From Patescibacteria group bacterium UBA910 (lineage in GTDB: Bacteria; Patescibacteriota; Minisyncoccia; Phycocordibacterales; DATDWN01): a DNA stretch of 5,418 bases. The number at the start of each line of letters is the position of its first letter. Within the stretch, counting starts at the first letter, position 1. Of this stretch, positions 1-5,418 are shown one piece after another. The stretch covers positions 19,976-25,393 of the forward strand of contig DBEI01000064.1 of assembly GCA_002294445.1 (NCBI GenBank), in the 5' to 3' direction. Made by a program: the position numbers and the translations under genes. A model generated the notes under the pieces. It was not told the DNA's origin, did no database searches, and saw nothing but the letters and a program-made list of their open reading frames with translations.

Positions 1-1
1 A

Positions 2-7
2 TTTAAT
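2..7 (+). promoter_or_regulatory. Possible -10 element of fusA (TTTAAT)
   Basis: TTTAAT differs from the TATAAT consensus at one position and ends 8 bases before the fusA ATG. Transcription would then begin at or just before the start codon. The 15 visible leader bases contain no purine-rich Shine-Dalgarno sequence, which agrees with a leaderless or near-leaderless mRNA. The -35 region would lie outside the window, and AT-rich DNA gives such hexamers often by chance, so this is only a hint. fusA could equally be transcribed from a promoter further upstream. Confidence 0.2.
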
Positions 8-15
8 CAATTTAT

Positions 16-2157
16 ATGAATCGCGATTATCCACTTGAGAGAGTACGAAACTTCGGTATTATTGCTCACATTGACGCAGGTAAGACCACTACATCAGAGC
101 GTATCTTGTACTACACAGGTATGTCTCACAAAATCGGTGAGGTGCATGATGGTCAGGCAACTACTGACTGGATGGAACAGGAAAAAGAGCGTGGTATCAC
201 CATTACCGCAGCGGCTATTACATGTTTCTGGAATCCAACATACATGGGTACAGATACCTCAAAGAAACAGCGATTCAATATTATCGATACTCCAGGACAC
301 GTGGACTTTACCGTGGAAGTAGAACGATCTCTTAAGGTGCTCGATGGTGGAGTGGTGGTGTTTGATGGTGTGGCAGGTGTAGAACCTCAGTCAGAGACTG
401 TATGGCGACAGGCAGACAAGTACCATGTACCTCGAATCTGTTTCATCAACAAACTCGATCGAACAGGGGGATCTTTTGAACGATCATATAAATCTATCGT
501 AGAACGACTCAATAAAAATGCAGTACGAATGCAACTTCCTATTGGTGAAGAATCAAATTTCGAAGCGGTGATTGATCTTTTGAAGATGAAAGCGTACTAC
601 TTTGAAGGAGATATGGGTAACACTATTCGAGAAGCAGAGATTCCAGCAGAGTATCTTGCTGATGCACAGAAATATCGAGCGGAGCTTGTAGAAAAAGCGG
701 TTGAATTTGATGATGCAATGATGGCAGGATATCTTGAGGGTAAAGAATTTTCAATTGATGAACTCAAGGCAGTTATTCGAAAAGCAACAATTGCAAACAA
801 ACTCTTTCCAGTATTTACTGGTACTGCACTCAAAAACAAAGGAGTTCAGCTTGTGCTCGATGCGGTGGTAGACTATCTTCCATGTCCACTTGATATTCCT
901 CCAGTGCACGGTACTGATCCAAAGACAGGTGAAGAAATTACACGAAAGGCATCTGATACAGAGCCATTTGCAGCACTCGCATTCAAACTCCAAACAGATC
1001 CATTCGTAGGTCAGCTTACATTCTTCCGAGTGTATTCAGGTACAGTAGAATCTGGTTCATATATTTACAACTCTTCAACAGGAGAAAAAGAACGACTAGG
1101 ACGTATTGTACGACTTCAGGCAAATGATCGAGAAGAAGTGAAAAAAGTGTATGCAGGAGAAATCGCAGCTGCGGTAGGTCTCAAAAATGCAAAAACATCA
1201 CACACATTCTGTGATGAAAACAATCCTATTATTCTCGATCCAATCAAGTTTGCAGAGCCAGTGGTATCTCTCCGAATCGAACCAAAAACTAAAGCAGACC
1301 AGGAAAAGATGGGTATGGCGTTGAAGAAACTTGGAGATGAAGATCCAACATTCCGTATTTCATCAAACACTGAAACAGGAGAAACTATTATTTCTGGTAT
1401 GGGTGAGCTTCACCTTGAAATCATGGTTGATCGTATGAAGCGAGAGTTTGGTGTAGAAGTAAACATTGGTAAGCCACAGGTAGCATACCGAGAAACTATT
1501 CTCGGTTCTGCAGAAGCTGAGCATAAATACATCAAACAGACTGGAGGTAAGGGTCAATACGGTCACGTAAAGATCTCTATCAAACCACTTGAACCGCTCG
1601 CTGAAGGAGAGAAAGTGCCTAAAAATGTAAAGCGATATGATGAATTTGAATTCATCGACTCTATTAAAGGAGGTGTGATTCCACAAGAATTCATTCCTGC
1701 AGTAGAAAAGGGTGTAAAAGAAGCGATGGATCGAGGTATTGTTGCAGGATACAAGATGGTAAACGTATCTTGTGAACTTACATTTGGTTCATACCACGAC
1801 GTGGACTCTTCTGAAATTGCATACAAGATTGCAGCATCTCAGGCATTTCAGGAAGCAGCAAAGAAAGCAAAATCTGTTATTCTTGAACCGATTATGAAAG
1901 TAGAGGCGGTTATGCCAGAGCAGTTCATGGGTGATGTAACTGGTTCACTTTCATCAAAACGAGGTCAGATTGAAGGTATGGAGGATCGATTTGGTTTGAA
2001 AGTTATTAAAGCAAAAGTGCCTCTATCAGAAATGTTTGGATACACCACTGATATTCGTTCTATGACTCAAGGTCGTGGATCGGTGACAATGGAATTTGAT
2101 CATTATGAAGTAGTACCTCCAAACGTCGAAAAAACAATTGTGGAGTCTCGGAAGTAG
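16..2157 (+). CDS. fusA: Translation elongation factor G (EF-G)
   Basis: This is the cytoplasmic GTPase that moves tRNAs and mRNA through the ribosome after peptide-bond formation and, with ribosome recycling factor, helps split ribosomes. The 713 residues are complete and close to the usual length of about 690-710. Visible G-domain motifs are the P-loop AHIDAGKT (17-24), switch I RGITIT (59-64), DTPGH (91-95, with the catalytic His95), NKLD (145-148) and GTALK (269-273, the SAL-like G5). Domain II follows at about 315-405, domain III at about 415-490 with SGMGELHLE (460-468), domain IV at about 490-610 with the decoding-site loop GSYHDVDSSE (591-600), and domain V at about 615-700 with GDV (639-641), RGQIEGME (649-656) and SEMFGYTTDIRS (671-682). 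The loop between CFW and RFNIIDTPGH is 13 residues, a little longer than in E. coli. The start is fixed by an in-frame TAA at 4-6, and no Shine-Dalgarno sequence precedes it. The stop is TAG. Arginine is written mostly as CGA (24 of 34). No tuf gene follows. Confidence 0.98.
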   Translation: MNRDYPLERVRNFGIIAHIDAGKTTTSERILYYTGMSHKIGEVHDGQATTDWMEQEKERGITITAAAITCFWNPTYMGTDTSKKQRFNIIDTPGHVDFTVEVERSLKVLDGGVVVFDGVAGVEPQSETVWRQADKYHVPRICFINKLDRTGGSFERSYKSIVERLNKNAVRMQLPIGEESNFEAVIDLLKMKAYYFEGDMGNTIREAEIPAEYLADAQKYRAELVEKAVEFDDAMMAGYLEGKEFSIDELKAVIRKATIANKLFPVFTGTALKNKGVQLVLDAVVDYLPCPLDIPPVHGTDPKTGEEITRKASDTEPFAALAFKLQTDPFVGQLTFFRVYSGTVESGSYIYNSSTGEKERLGRIVRLQANDREEVKKVYAGEIAAAVGLKNAKTSHTFCDENNPIILDPIKFAEPVVSLRIEPKTKADQEKMGMALKKLGDEDPTFRISSNTETGETIISGMGELHLEIMVDRMKREFGVEVNIGKPQVAYRETILGSAEAEHKYIKQTGGKGQYGHVKISIKPLEPLAEGEKVPKNVKRYDEFEFIDSIKGGVIPQEFIPAVEKGVKEAMDRGIVAGYKMVNVSCELTFGSYHDVDSSEIAYKIAASQAFQEAAKKAKSVILEPIMKVEAVMPEQFMGDVTGSLSSKRGQIEGMEDRFGLKVIKAKVPLSEMFGYTTDIRSMTQGRGSVTMEFDHYEVVPPNVEKTIVESRK

Positions 2158-2240
2158 CACCTTGGTCTTTTTGCTCGATTTCTTCGTTGCTCGTCTGATA
2201 GAATTTTCCGCCGTACGACTGTTCCTTACAGGAACTGTAT

Positions 2241-2279
2241 ACCTTGTCAATCTTTTGGTTACAAAAGCTTAGGCAAGGT
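2241..2279. repeat. Nested inverted repeat (stem within a stem)
   Basis: The outer arms ACCTTG (2241-2246) and CAAGGT (2274-2279) pair over 6 bp. Inside them CTTTTG (2252-2257) and CAAAAG (2262-2267) pair over 6 bp around a GTTA loop, leaving an asymmetric internal loop between the two stems. It would form a two-part hairpin in RNA from either strand. There is no following T-tract, so it is not a terminator by itself. Its function is unknown. Confidence 0.45.
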
Positions 2280-2284
2280 CTTGC

Positions 2285-2304
2285 GAAGTGAGATCGCTCA
2301 CTTC
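2285..2304. repeat. 8-bp perfect hairpin
   Basis: GAAGTGAG (2285-2292) and CTCACTTC (2297-2304) are perfect complements around a four-base ATCG loop. A competing pairing, GTGAGA (2288-2293) with TCTCAC (2303-2308), is also possible but weaker. No T-run follows, so this is not an intrinsic terminator. It may be part of a structured RNA together with the neighbouring hairpins, or a protein-binding palindrome. Confidence 0.5.
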
Positions 2305-2384
2305 TCACGTCTACAAATTCTCTCAAGACTCGCGCCTCGAACTCAACCAAAAATCCTCAAGGTAAGTAGTTTCTTAAATAAAAT

Positions 2385-2422
2385 AAAAAACAAAACTGAC
2401 AGAAATGTCAGTTTTGTTTTTT
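2385..2422 (+). terminator. Intrinsic terminator, potentially bidirectional
   Basis: The left arm AAAAAACAAAACTGACA (2385-2401) and right arm TGTCAGTTTTGTTTTTT (2406-2422) are a perfect 17-bp inverted repeat around a GAAA loop, which has the GNRA tetraloop form. In RNA the core stem is 11 bp and ends in a run of six U. The A-run on the left gives the mirror structure on the other strand, so it could stop transcription both ways. It lies 227 bases after the fusA stop and about 60 bases before the next start. It most likely ends the fusA transcript and insulates the large gene downstream. Confidence 0.88.
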
Positions 2423-2447
2423 GTACACATACGAACGATTTTTTTCA

Positions 2448-2477
2448 TTGCGCTTGTGTGTATGTGCAATATACAAT
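2448..2477 (+). promoter_or_regulatory. Candidate promoter of the large downstream gene
   Basis: TACAAT (2472-2477) matches the -10 consensus at five of six positions. TTGCGC (2448-2453), 18 bases upstream, keeps the TTG of a -35 box but matches only three of six. The placement is plausible because a terminator ends at 2422 and a new gene starts at 2484. Transcription would begin around the ATG, giving a transcript with little or no leader. TATACA (2470-2475) is an alternative -10. The weak -35 keeps confidence low. Confidence 0.35.
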
Positions 2478-2483
2478 ATAGAC

Positions 2484-5418
2484 ATGGAAGATGTTTCTCC
2501 TATATCAAATAAAGAAAATAGCCAGCATTTTCTTAATGAACTTAATAGTGTGGCAAATGGAGAGGTGATTCCTCAATCTTTGGATATTTTGGATGAACAA
2601 AAAGAAAACGCAAATAATGTGGACTTAAAACATTCTTCTCGTGAGACTGTATTAGATCTTGATGATCCGCTTAATTCTATCGATCAGCATACAAATCCTT
2701 CTATACTAGAAACATCAGTGGTAGATAATGTGGAAGGAAACGACAATCCTGCGGTGGATAAAAGTAAGATTGTTAATGTAGTGAGTTCTATTGGAAAATC
2801 TATTACTCCTCGTCCTCAAAAAATCGACCCTTCAGAAGGGGCTTTTTTGGGATCTTTTAAAACAGAGAAACCTGTTGAAAATGCAGAAGATATATCCAAA
2901 AATCCTTTCTACGAATCACTGATGAATAAAATGGATTCACTTATACAGCGTGCCTCCGGTCCAATAAAAACAAAACTGCAGGTGTTTAAAGAGTTTAAGG
3001 TTAAACATCAAAAGACGTTTGAATCTATTTCAACCAATTTATCAAGTATAGAGAGTCTGGTGTCTGCTGATGAATATAAAACTCTTAAAGAAACTATAGA
3101 AGAGGGAAGTAAAACACAGAGTTCATATGCATATGATCCGGACACATATAAAGTCAAAAACCCGACTCTTGAAGAAGAAAAATTAACATGGCAAGTTCCA
3201 GATAGAAAACCACAATCATCAAGTGCGTCTCTTCCGCCAATCCCTAGTATGGAAACCCAGTCATCACAAAACGATATTCCTCAGATACCTGAGGAGTCTA
3301 CTGTTGTACCTGCACCAGAAACAGAGGTGACACCTTCTGAACGAACACAAGAAACAAATACCACCTCATATCTTTATGATGAACCTATTGGACCCATTAA
3401 TAAAACAGATTTAAGTCCAGAGGAGTCAGAAAAAATAGAGCGTGAAATGCGAGCCACACTTGATGCTGCCCGTGAGAGCTTTGCGGTTCATGAAGCGGAT
3501 TATAAGACAAAAGTACGAGAAGGAAAGAAGATGTTTCGTTCTGTTATGGAGAAACTGGGTGCACCCGGTAAACAGCGTCCACCTTTGGAGCGTGAAGCTG
3601 AGCATATTGAAGCAGAGAAAGCATATCTTGAAGCCAAGTGGAATCTAAGAAATTTCATTTCAGGTAGGAATATAAAGGAGATTGAAGGTGTTGGTGATGG
3701 TTCGGTTCCTGATCCCGAGGGTGTGCAGATCAAAAAAATAGATGTGGGTGTGTTTGAGCAAGCAGAAAAAGAATATCGATTGTTGCAAGACCGTTTGAGG
3801 GAGGCGATGCCAGAAAAAGAAAAGTCGACTATTGAAAAATGTTTCCAGAAATGGAATTCACTTCCTCTTGCTCAACGAGTTGTATTGTCTTCCGCACTCC
3901 TTACTGCAGGTGGTGTGGCGCTTGGTACCGTGGGTGTATCTGGTGCACTTGCCGCTCTTGGGTGGAGAGCAACCCGTGCGTTTGTAGGTACAAATATTGG
4001 TCTTGCTGCAGGAAAAATGTATGGTAATGCAAAAGAAAAAGAAATAACAGAGAAGCGAGAAGAATATCTTAATGAGTATGGGTCAAATAGTGTTCGTGAA
4101 AAAGATCAATTTATTGAAGAGGAGAAAAATCTCGACGAATTTTTCAAGAATGAAAAAGGCGAGATGATGAAAAATCAAATCAAAAAAGGACTCGTAACTG
4201 CTGCGGTTGCTGGTGTGTCTACGGTGGGGCTTGGTATGGCTGGGCAAGCAGTGATGGGGGAAAGCGCGCCAAGTAGTGGAAAAGTATCTGGAAATACTAT
4301 GGACACAGCTCCAAAACCAAAAGCGGTTGATGCAAATACGACAAGTGTAAAATCTTGGTTCGATAAATTTGTCACAGATAATAAAAAAACATCTATTAAA
4401 CTATCTCCTGCACAGGTTGCGGAGTCATCGCCTCAAAGAGTAGATGTTCCTTTTGATATAAAAGGATACGAACCAGTGGGGGTGGAGCTTTCAGATAAAG
4501 GGTTTATTGATACAGTCTCTCAGTTAAAGGAAAATCTGCAGGATCACAATGTTTCTCCTGCTGTTCAGAAATTACTTTCACAATCTCCAGAAAAGATTGC
4601 TATGGATCTTGGGTTGTACAAACCGGGAGAAGTGGCAGAAAGTGCTTTTGGTCTACAAGGTGAAGAGCTTACAATGAACGCTAATGGAGATATTGCTCTC
4701 ATGCACAACGATGGTTCGGTCAATATTCTTTTTGACGCATCAGGAAAAGCACATCAGTTTGGTGAGTATACAGGAAACACAATGTTTGATGCAGATAAAC
4801 TTGCAACATCTCCGTTGCCAAAGGGTGACATTGAAGCTGTTCCTTCTGTGAAAACACCTGTTGCAACGGTAGAAAATTCAGTTAAGCCAATATCTCTAAC
4901 ACCGGAGGTGAATAATATATCCGCAAATCATCCTCTCGCATCAGCAACAATGGATGCTGGAACAGTGGACCTATCTTTGGCTGAAACATCCACTCCAAAA
5001 ACAATAAATTTTGAACAGATTGTGTCAGAAGGTGCACAGTATACAGGTCCAGAAGATATGGTCTCTGGTAAACTTCCTCTAAAACCAGAATATCAATTTG
5101 ATCCTAAGTTTAAACCAGAACGTACTGCATATAATGTGCGTTTGGAAAAAGAGCTTATAAAAGCTCAGGATATGTTTGACTTACGATATCCTATCGAGTA
5201 TAACGGAGGACGAATAAACGTATTCCAGAAAGGGGATAGTATGACAATATTACTCAATGGTCAAAAGATTGGTACAGGACAAATCATTGATGGTAAGGTG
5301 GGATTTCAGTATGAATCTTCGCTGGGTAAAGGTATGTTTGGGGTAAAAAGTGACTTCGAGCAAGCTTTTGAAAAAGCGCAGGAGGAGATACGAAAAAACA
5401 TAACGTTCTTTAAGACCA
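2484..5418 (+). CDS. Large uncharacterised membrane-associated protein, C-terminus cut off by window
   Basis: I do not recognise a named family. The frame is open for 978 codons to the window end with no stop, so the protein is longer than this. ATG at 2484 is the first ATG after an in-frame TGA at 2397-2399. It has no Shine-Dalgarno sequence, and TTG codons upstream (2421, 2448, 2454) are less likely starts. There is no N-terminal signal peptide. Residues 1-230 are polar and acidic. About 240-310 is a Pro/Ser/Thr/Glu-rich linker. About 310-450 is charged and probably helical or coiled coil. Residues 466-493, perhaps extending to 510, and 569-591 are Gly/Ala/Val-rich hydrophobic segments that could cross the membrane, with a highly charged segment between them. 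About 656-773 and 880-978 look folded and partly beta-rich, and are separated by another low-complexity linker. The only cysteine is Cys453. Arg codons are mostly CGT (13 of 28), unlike fusA. A cell-envelope or surface role is a guess from architecture. I associate similar architectures with Patescibacteria but have not checked this. Confidence 0.9.
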   Translation, partial: MEDVSPISNKENSQHFLNELNSVANGEVIPQSLDILDEQKENANNVDLKHSSRETVLDLDDPLNSIDQHTNPSILETSVVDNVEGNDNPAVDKSKIVNVVSSIGKSITPRPQKIDPSEGAFLGSFKTEKPVENAEDISKNPFYESLMNKMDSLIQRASGPIKTKLQVFKEFKVKHQKTFESISTNLSSIESLVSADEYKTLKETIEEGSKTQSSYAYDPDTYKVKNPTLEEEKLTWQVPDRKPQSSSASLPPIPSMETQSSQNDIPQIPEESTVVPAPETEVTPSERTQETNTTSYLYDEPIGPINKTDLSPEESEKIEREMRATLDAARESFAVHEADYKTKVREGKKMFRSVMEKLGAPGKQRPPLEREAEHIEAEKAYLEAKWNLRNFISGRNIKEIEGVGDGSVPDPEGVQIKKIDVGVFEQAEKEYRLLQDRLREAMPEKEKSTIEKCFQKWNSLPLAQRVVLSSALLTAGGVALGTVGVSGALAALGWRATRAFVGTNIGLAAGKMYGNAKEKEITEKREEYLNEYGSNSVREKDQFIEEEKNLDEFFKNEKGEMMKNQIKKGLVTAAVAGVSTVGLGMAGQAVMGESAPSSGKVSGNTMDTAPKPKAVDANTTSVKSWFDKFVTDNKKTSIKLSPAQVAESSPQRVDVPFDIKGYEPVGVELSDKGFIDTVSQLKENLQDHNVSPAVQKLLSQSPEKIAMDLGLYKPGEVAESAFGLQGEELTMNANGDIALMHNDGSVNILFDASGKAHQFGEYTGNTMFDADKLATSPLPKGDIEAVPSVKTPVATVENSVKPISLTPEVNNISANHPLASATMDAGTVDLSLAETSTPKTINFEQIVSEGAQYTGPEDMVSGKLPLKPEYQFDPKFKPERTAYNVRLEKELIKAQDMFDLRYPIEYNGGRINVFQKGDSMTILLNGQKIGTGQIIDGKVGFQYESSLGKGMFGVKSDFEQAFEKAQEEIRKNITFFKT

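Larger units (their letters stand above)
2158..2384. other. Non-coding spacer with several small hairpins
   Basis: This stretch after the fusA stop has no convincing gene on either strand. The + strand is pyrimidine-rich at first (2161-2220). Several inverted repeats follow: GTTCC/GGAAC (2221-2225 with 2231-2235), ACCTTG/CAAGGT (2241-2246 with 2274-2279) enclosing CTTTTG/CAAAAG with loop GTTA (2252-2267), and GAAGTGAG/CTCACTTC with loop ATCG (2285-2304). The hexamer ACCTTG also occurs at 2159-2164, and its complement CAAGGT at 2358-2363, so the whole stretch is bracketed by the same short inverted repeat. It could be a structured 3' untranslated region of fusA, a small RNA, or a remnant of a short repeat element. 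The sequence alone does not decide between these. Confidence 0.45.

Noticed and set aside
2026..2250. A 74-codon minus-strand open frame in a different phase over the same area.
   Set aside because: More than half lies inside fusA, its Arg/Lys-rich product has no recognisable domain, and it competes with another equally unsupported frame.
2285..2304. The 8-bp hairpin considered as the fusA terminator.
   Set aside because: No T-run follows the stem. The structure at 2385-2422 is a far better terminator.
2060..2350. A 96-codon open frame on the minus strand across the fusA 3' end and the spacer.
   Set aside because: It needs a TTG start, overlaps about 100 bases of fusA in antisense, and encodes an unremarkable Arg/Ser/Glu-rich peptide with no motif. 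It could be revisited if the spacer proves to be a repeat with a conserved frame.
2281..2481. A 66-codon + strand open frame in the spacer.
   Set aside because: It reads straight through the 17-bp terminator stem and the candidate promoter, has no Shine-Dalgarno sequence, and its product from about residue 35 is just the translation of the A/T-rich hairpin.
2158..2483. tRNA gene, riboswitch or CRISPR repeats in the spacer.
   Set aside because: No cloverleaf with a TTCRA T-loop, no known riboswitch core I could recognise, and no regularly spaced direct repeats. The only direct repeat seen (TTGCTCG at 2171 and 2187) is too short to mean anything.
3442..3648. A 68-codon + strand open frame inside the large gene.
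   Set aside because: It has a GTG start and lies wholly within the long open frame in another phase, with no sign of its own expression signals.
3839..4027. A 62-codon + strand frame rich in Cys and Trp, inside the large gene.
   Set aside because: The Cys/Trp richness is the out-of-phase reading of the Gly/Ala/Val-coding hydrophobic segment (GGTGTGG-type triplets), not a cysteine-rich peptide gene.
16..5418. Alternative genetic code (UGA read as glycine or tryptophan), as in some CPR lineages.
   Set aside because: Neither long frame contains an in-frame UGA. Glycine and tryptophan use normal codons, and fusA ends with TAG.

Overview
The window looks like a piece of a bacterial chromosome with moderate to low G+C. 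It holds one clearly recognisable gene, one very large gene of unknown function that runs off the right edge, and a 326-base intergenic stretch between them. All coding is on the + strand. The standard genetic code fits: neither frame contains an in-frame UGA. EF-G is clearly of bacterial type. Three things make a Patescibacteria (CPR) genome, perhaps of the Parcubacteria branch, my best guess: CGA is the dominant arginine codon in EF-G, neither start codon has a Shine-Dalgarno sequence, and the large, acidic, low-cysteine membrane protein resembles proteins I associate with that group. This placement is inference and was not tested by any search.

Layout: positions 1-15 are a short leader with a stop codon in the EF-G frame. 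Positions 16-2157 encode a complete translation elongation factor G (fusA, 713 residues) with intact G motifs and all five domains. Positions 2158-2483 are non-coding. They hold a run of small hairpins and four copies of one hexamer in two orientations (2159-2363), a strong intrinsic terminator with a 17-bp perfect stem (2385-2422), and an AT-rich candidate promoter directly before the next gene. Positions 2484-5418 are an uninterrupted reading frame of 978 codons with no stop before the window ends.

The large protein has a long acidic, disordered-looking N-terminal half, a Pro/Ser/Thr/Glu-rich linker, a charged helical (coiled-coil-like) section, two Gly/Ala/Val-rich hydrophobic stretches separated by a charged segment of about 58 residues, and then two folded-looking regions joined by a second low-complexity linker. 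I cannot assign it a function.

The two genes do not look like one operon. The terminator and the candidate promoter lie between them, and no translation gene follows fusA here (tuf is the usual partner in the str operon). I see no mobile element, CRISPR array, tRNA or rRNA. I found no convincing new defence or mobile system. The best leads are the uncharacterised large protein, the structured intergenic element, and the possibility that both genes are translated without a Shine-Dalgarno sequence, perhaps from leaderless transcripts.
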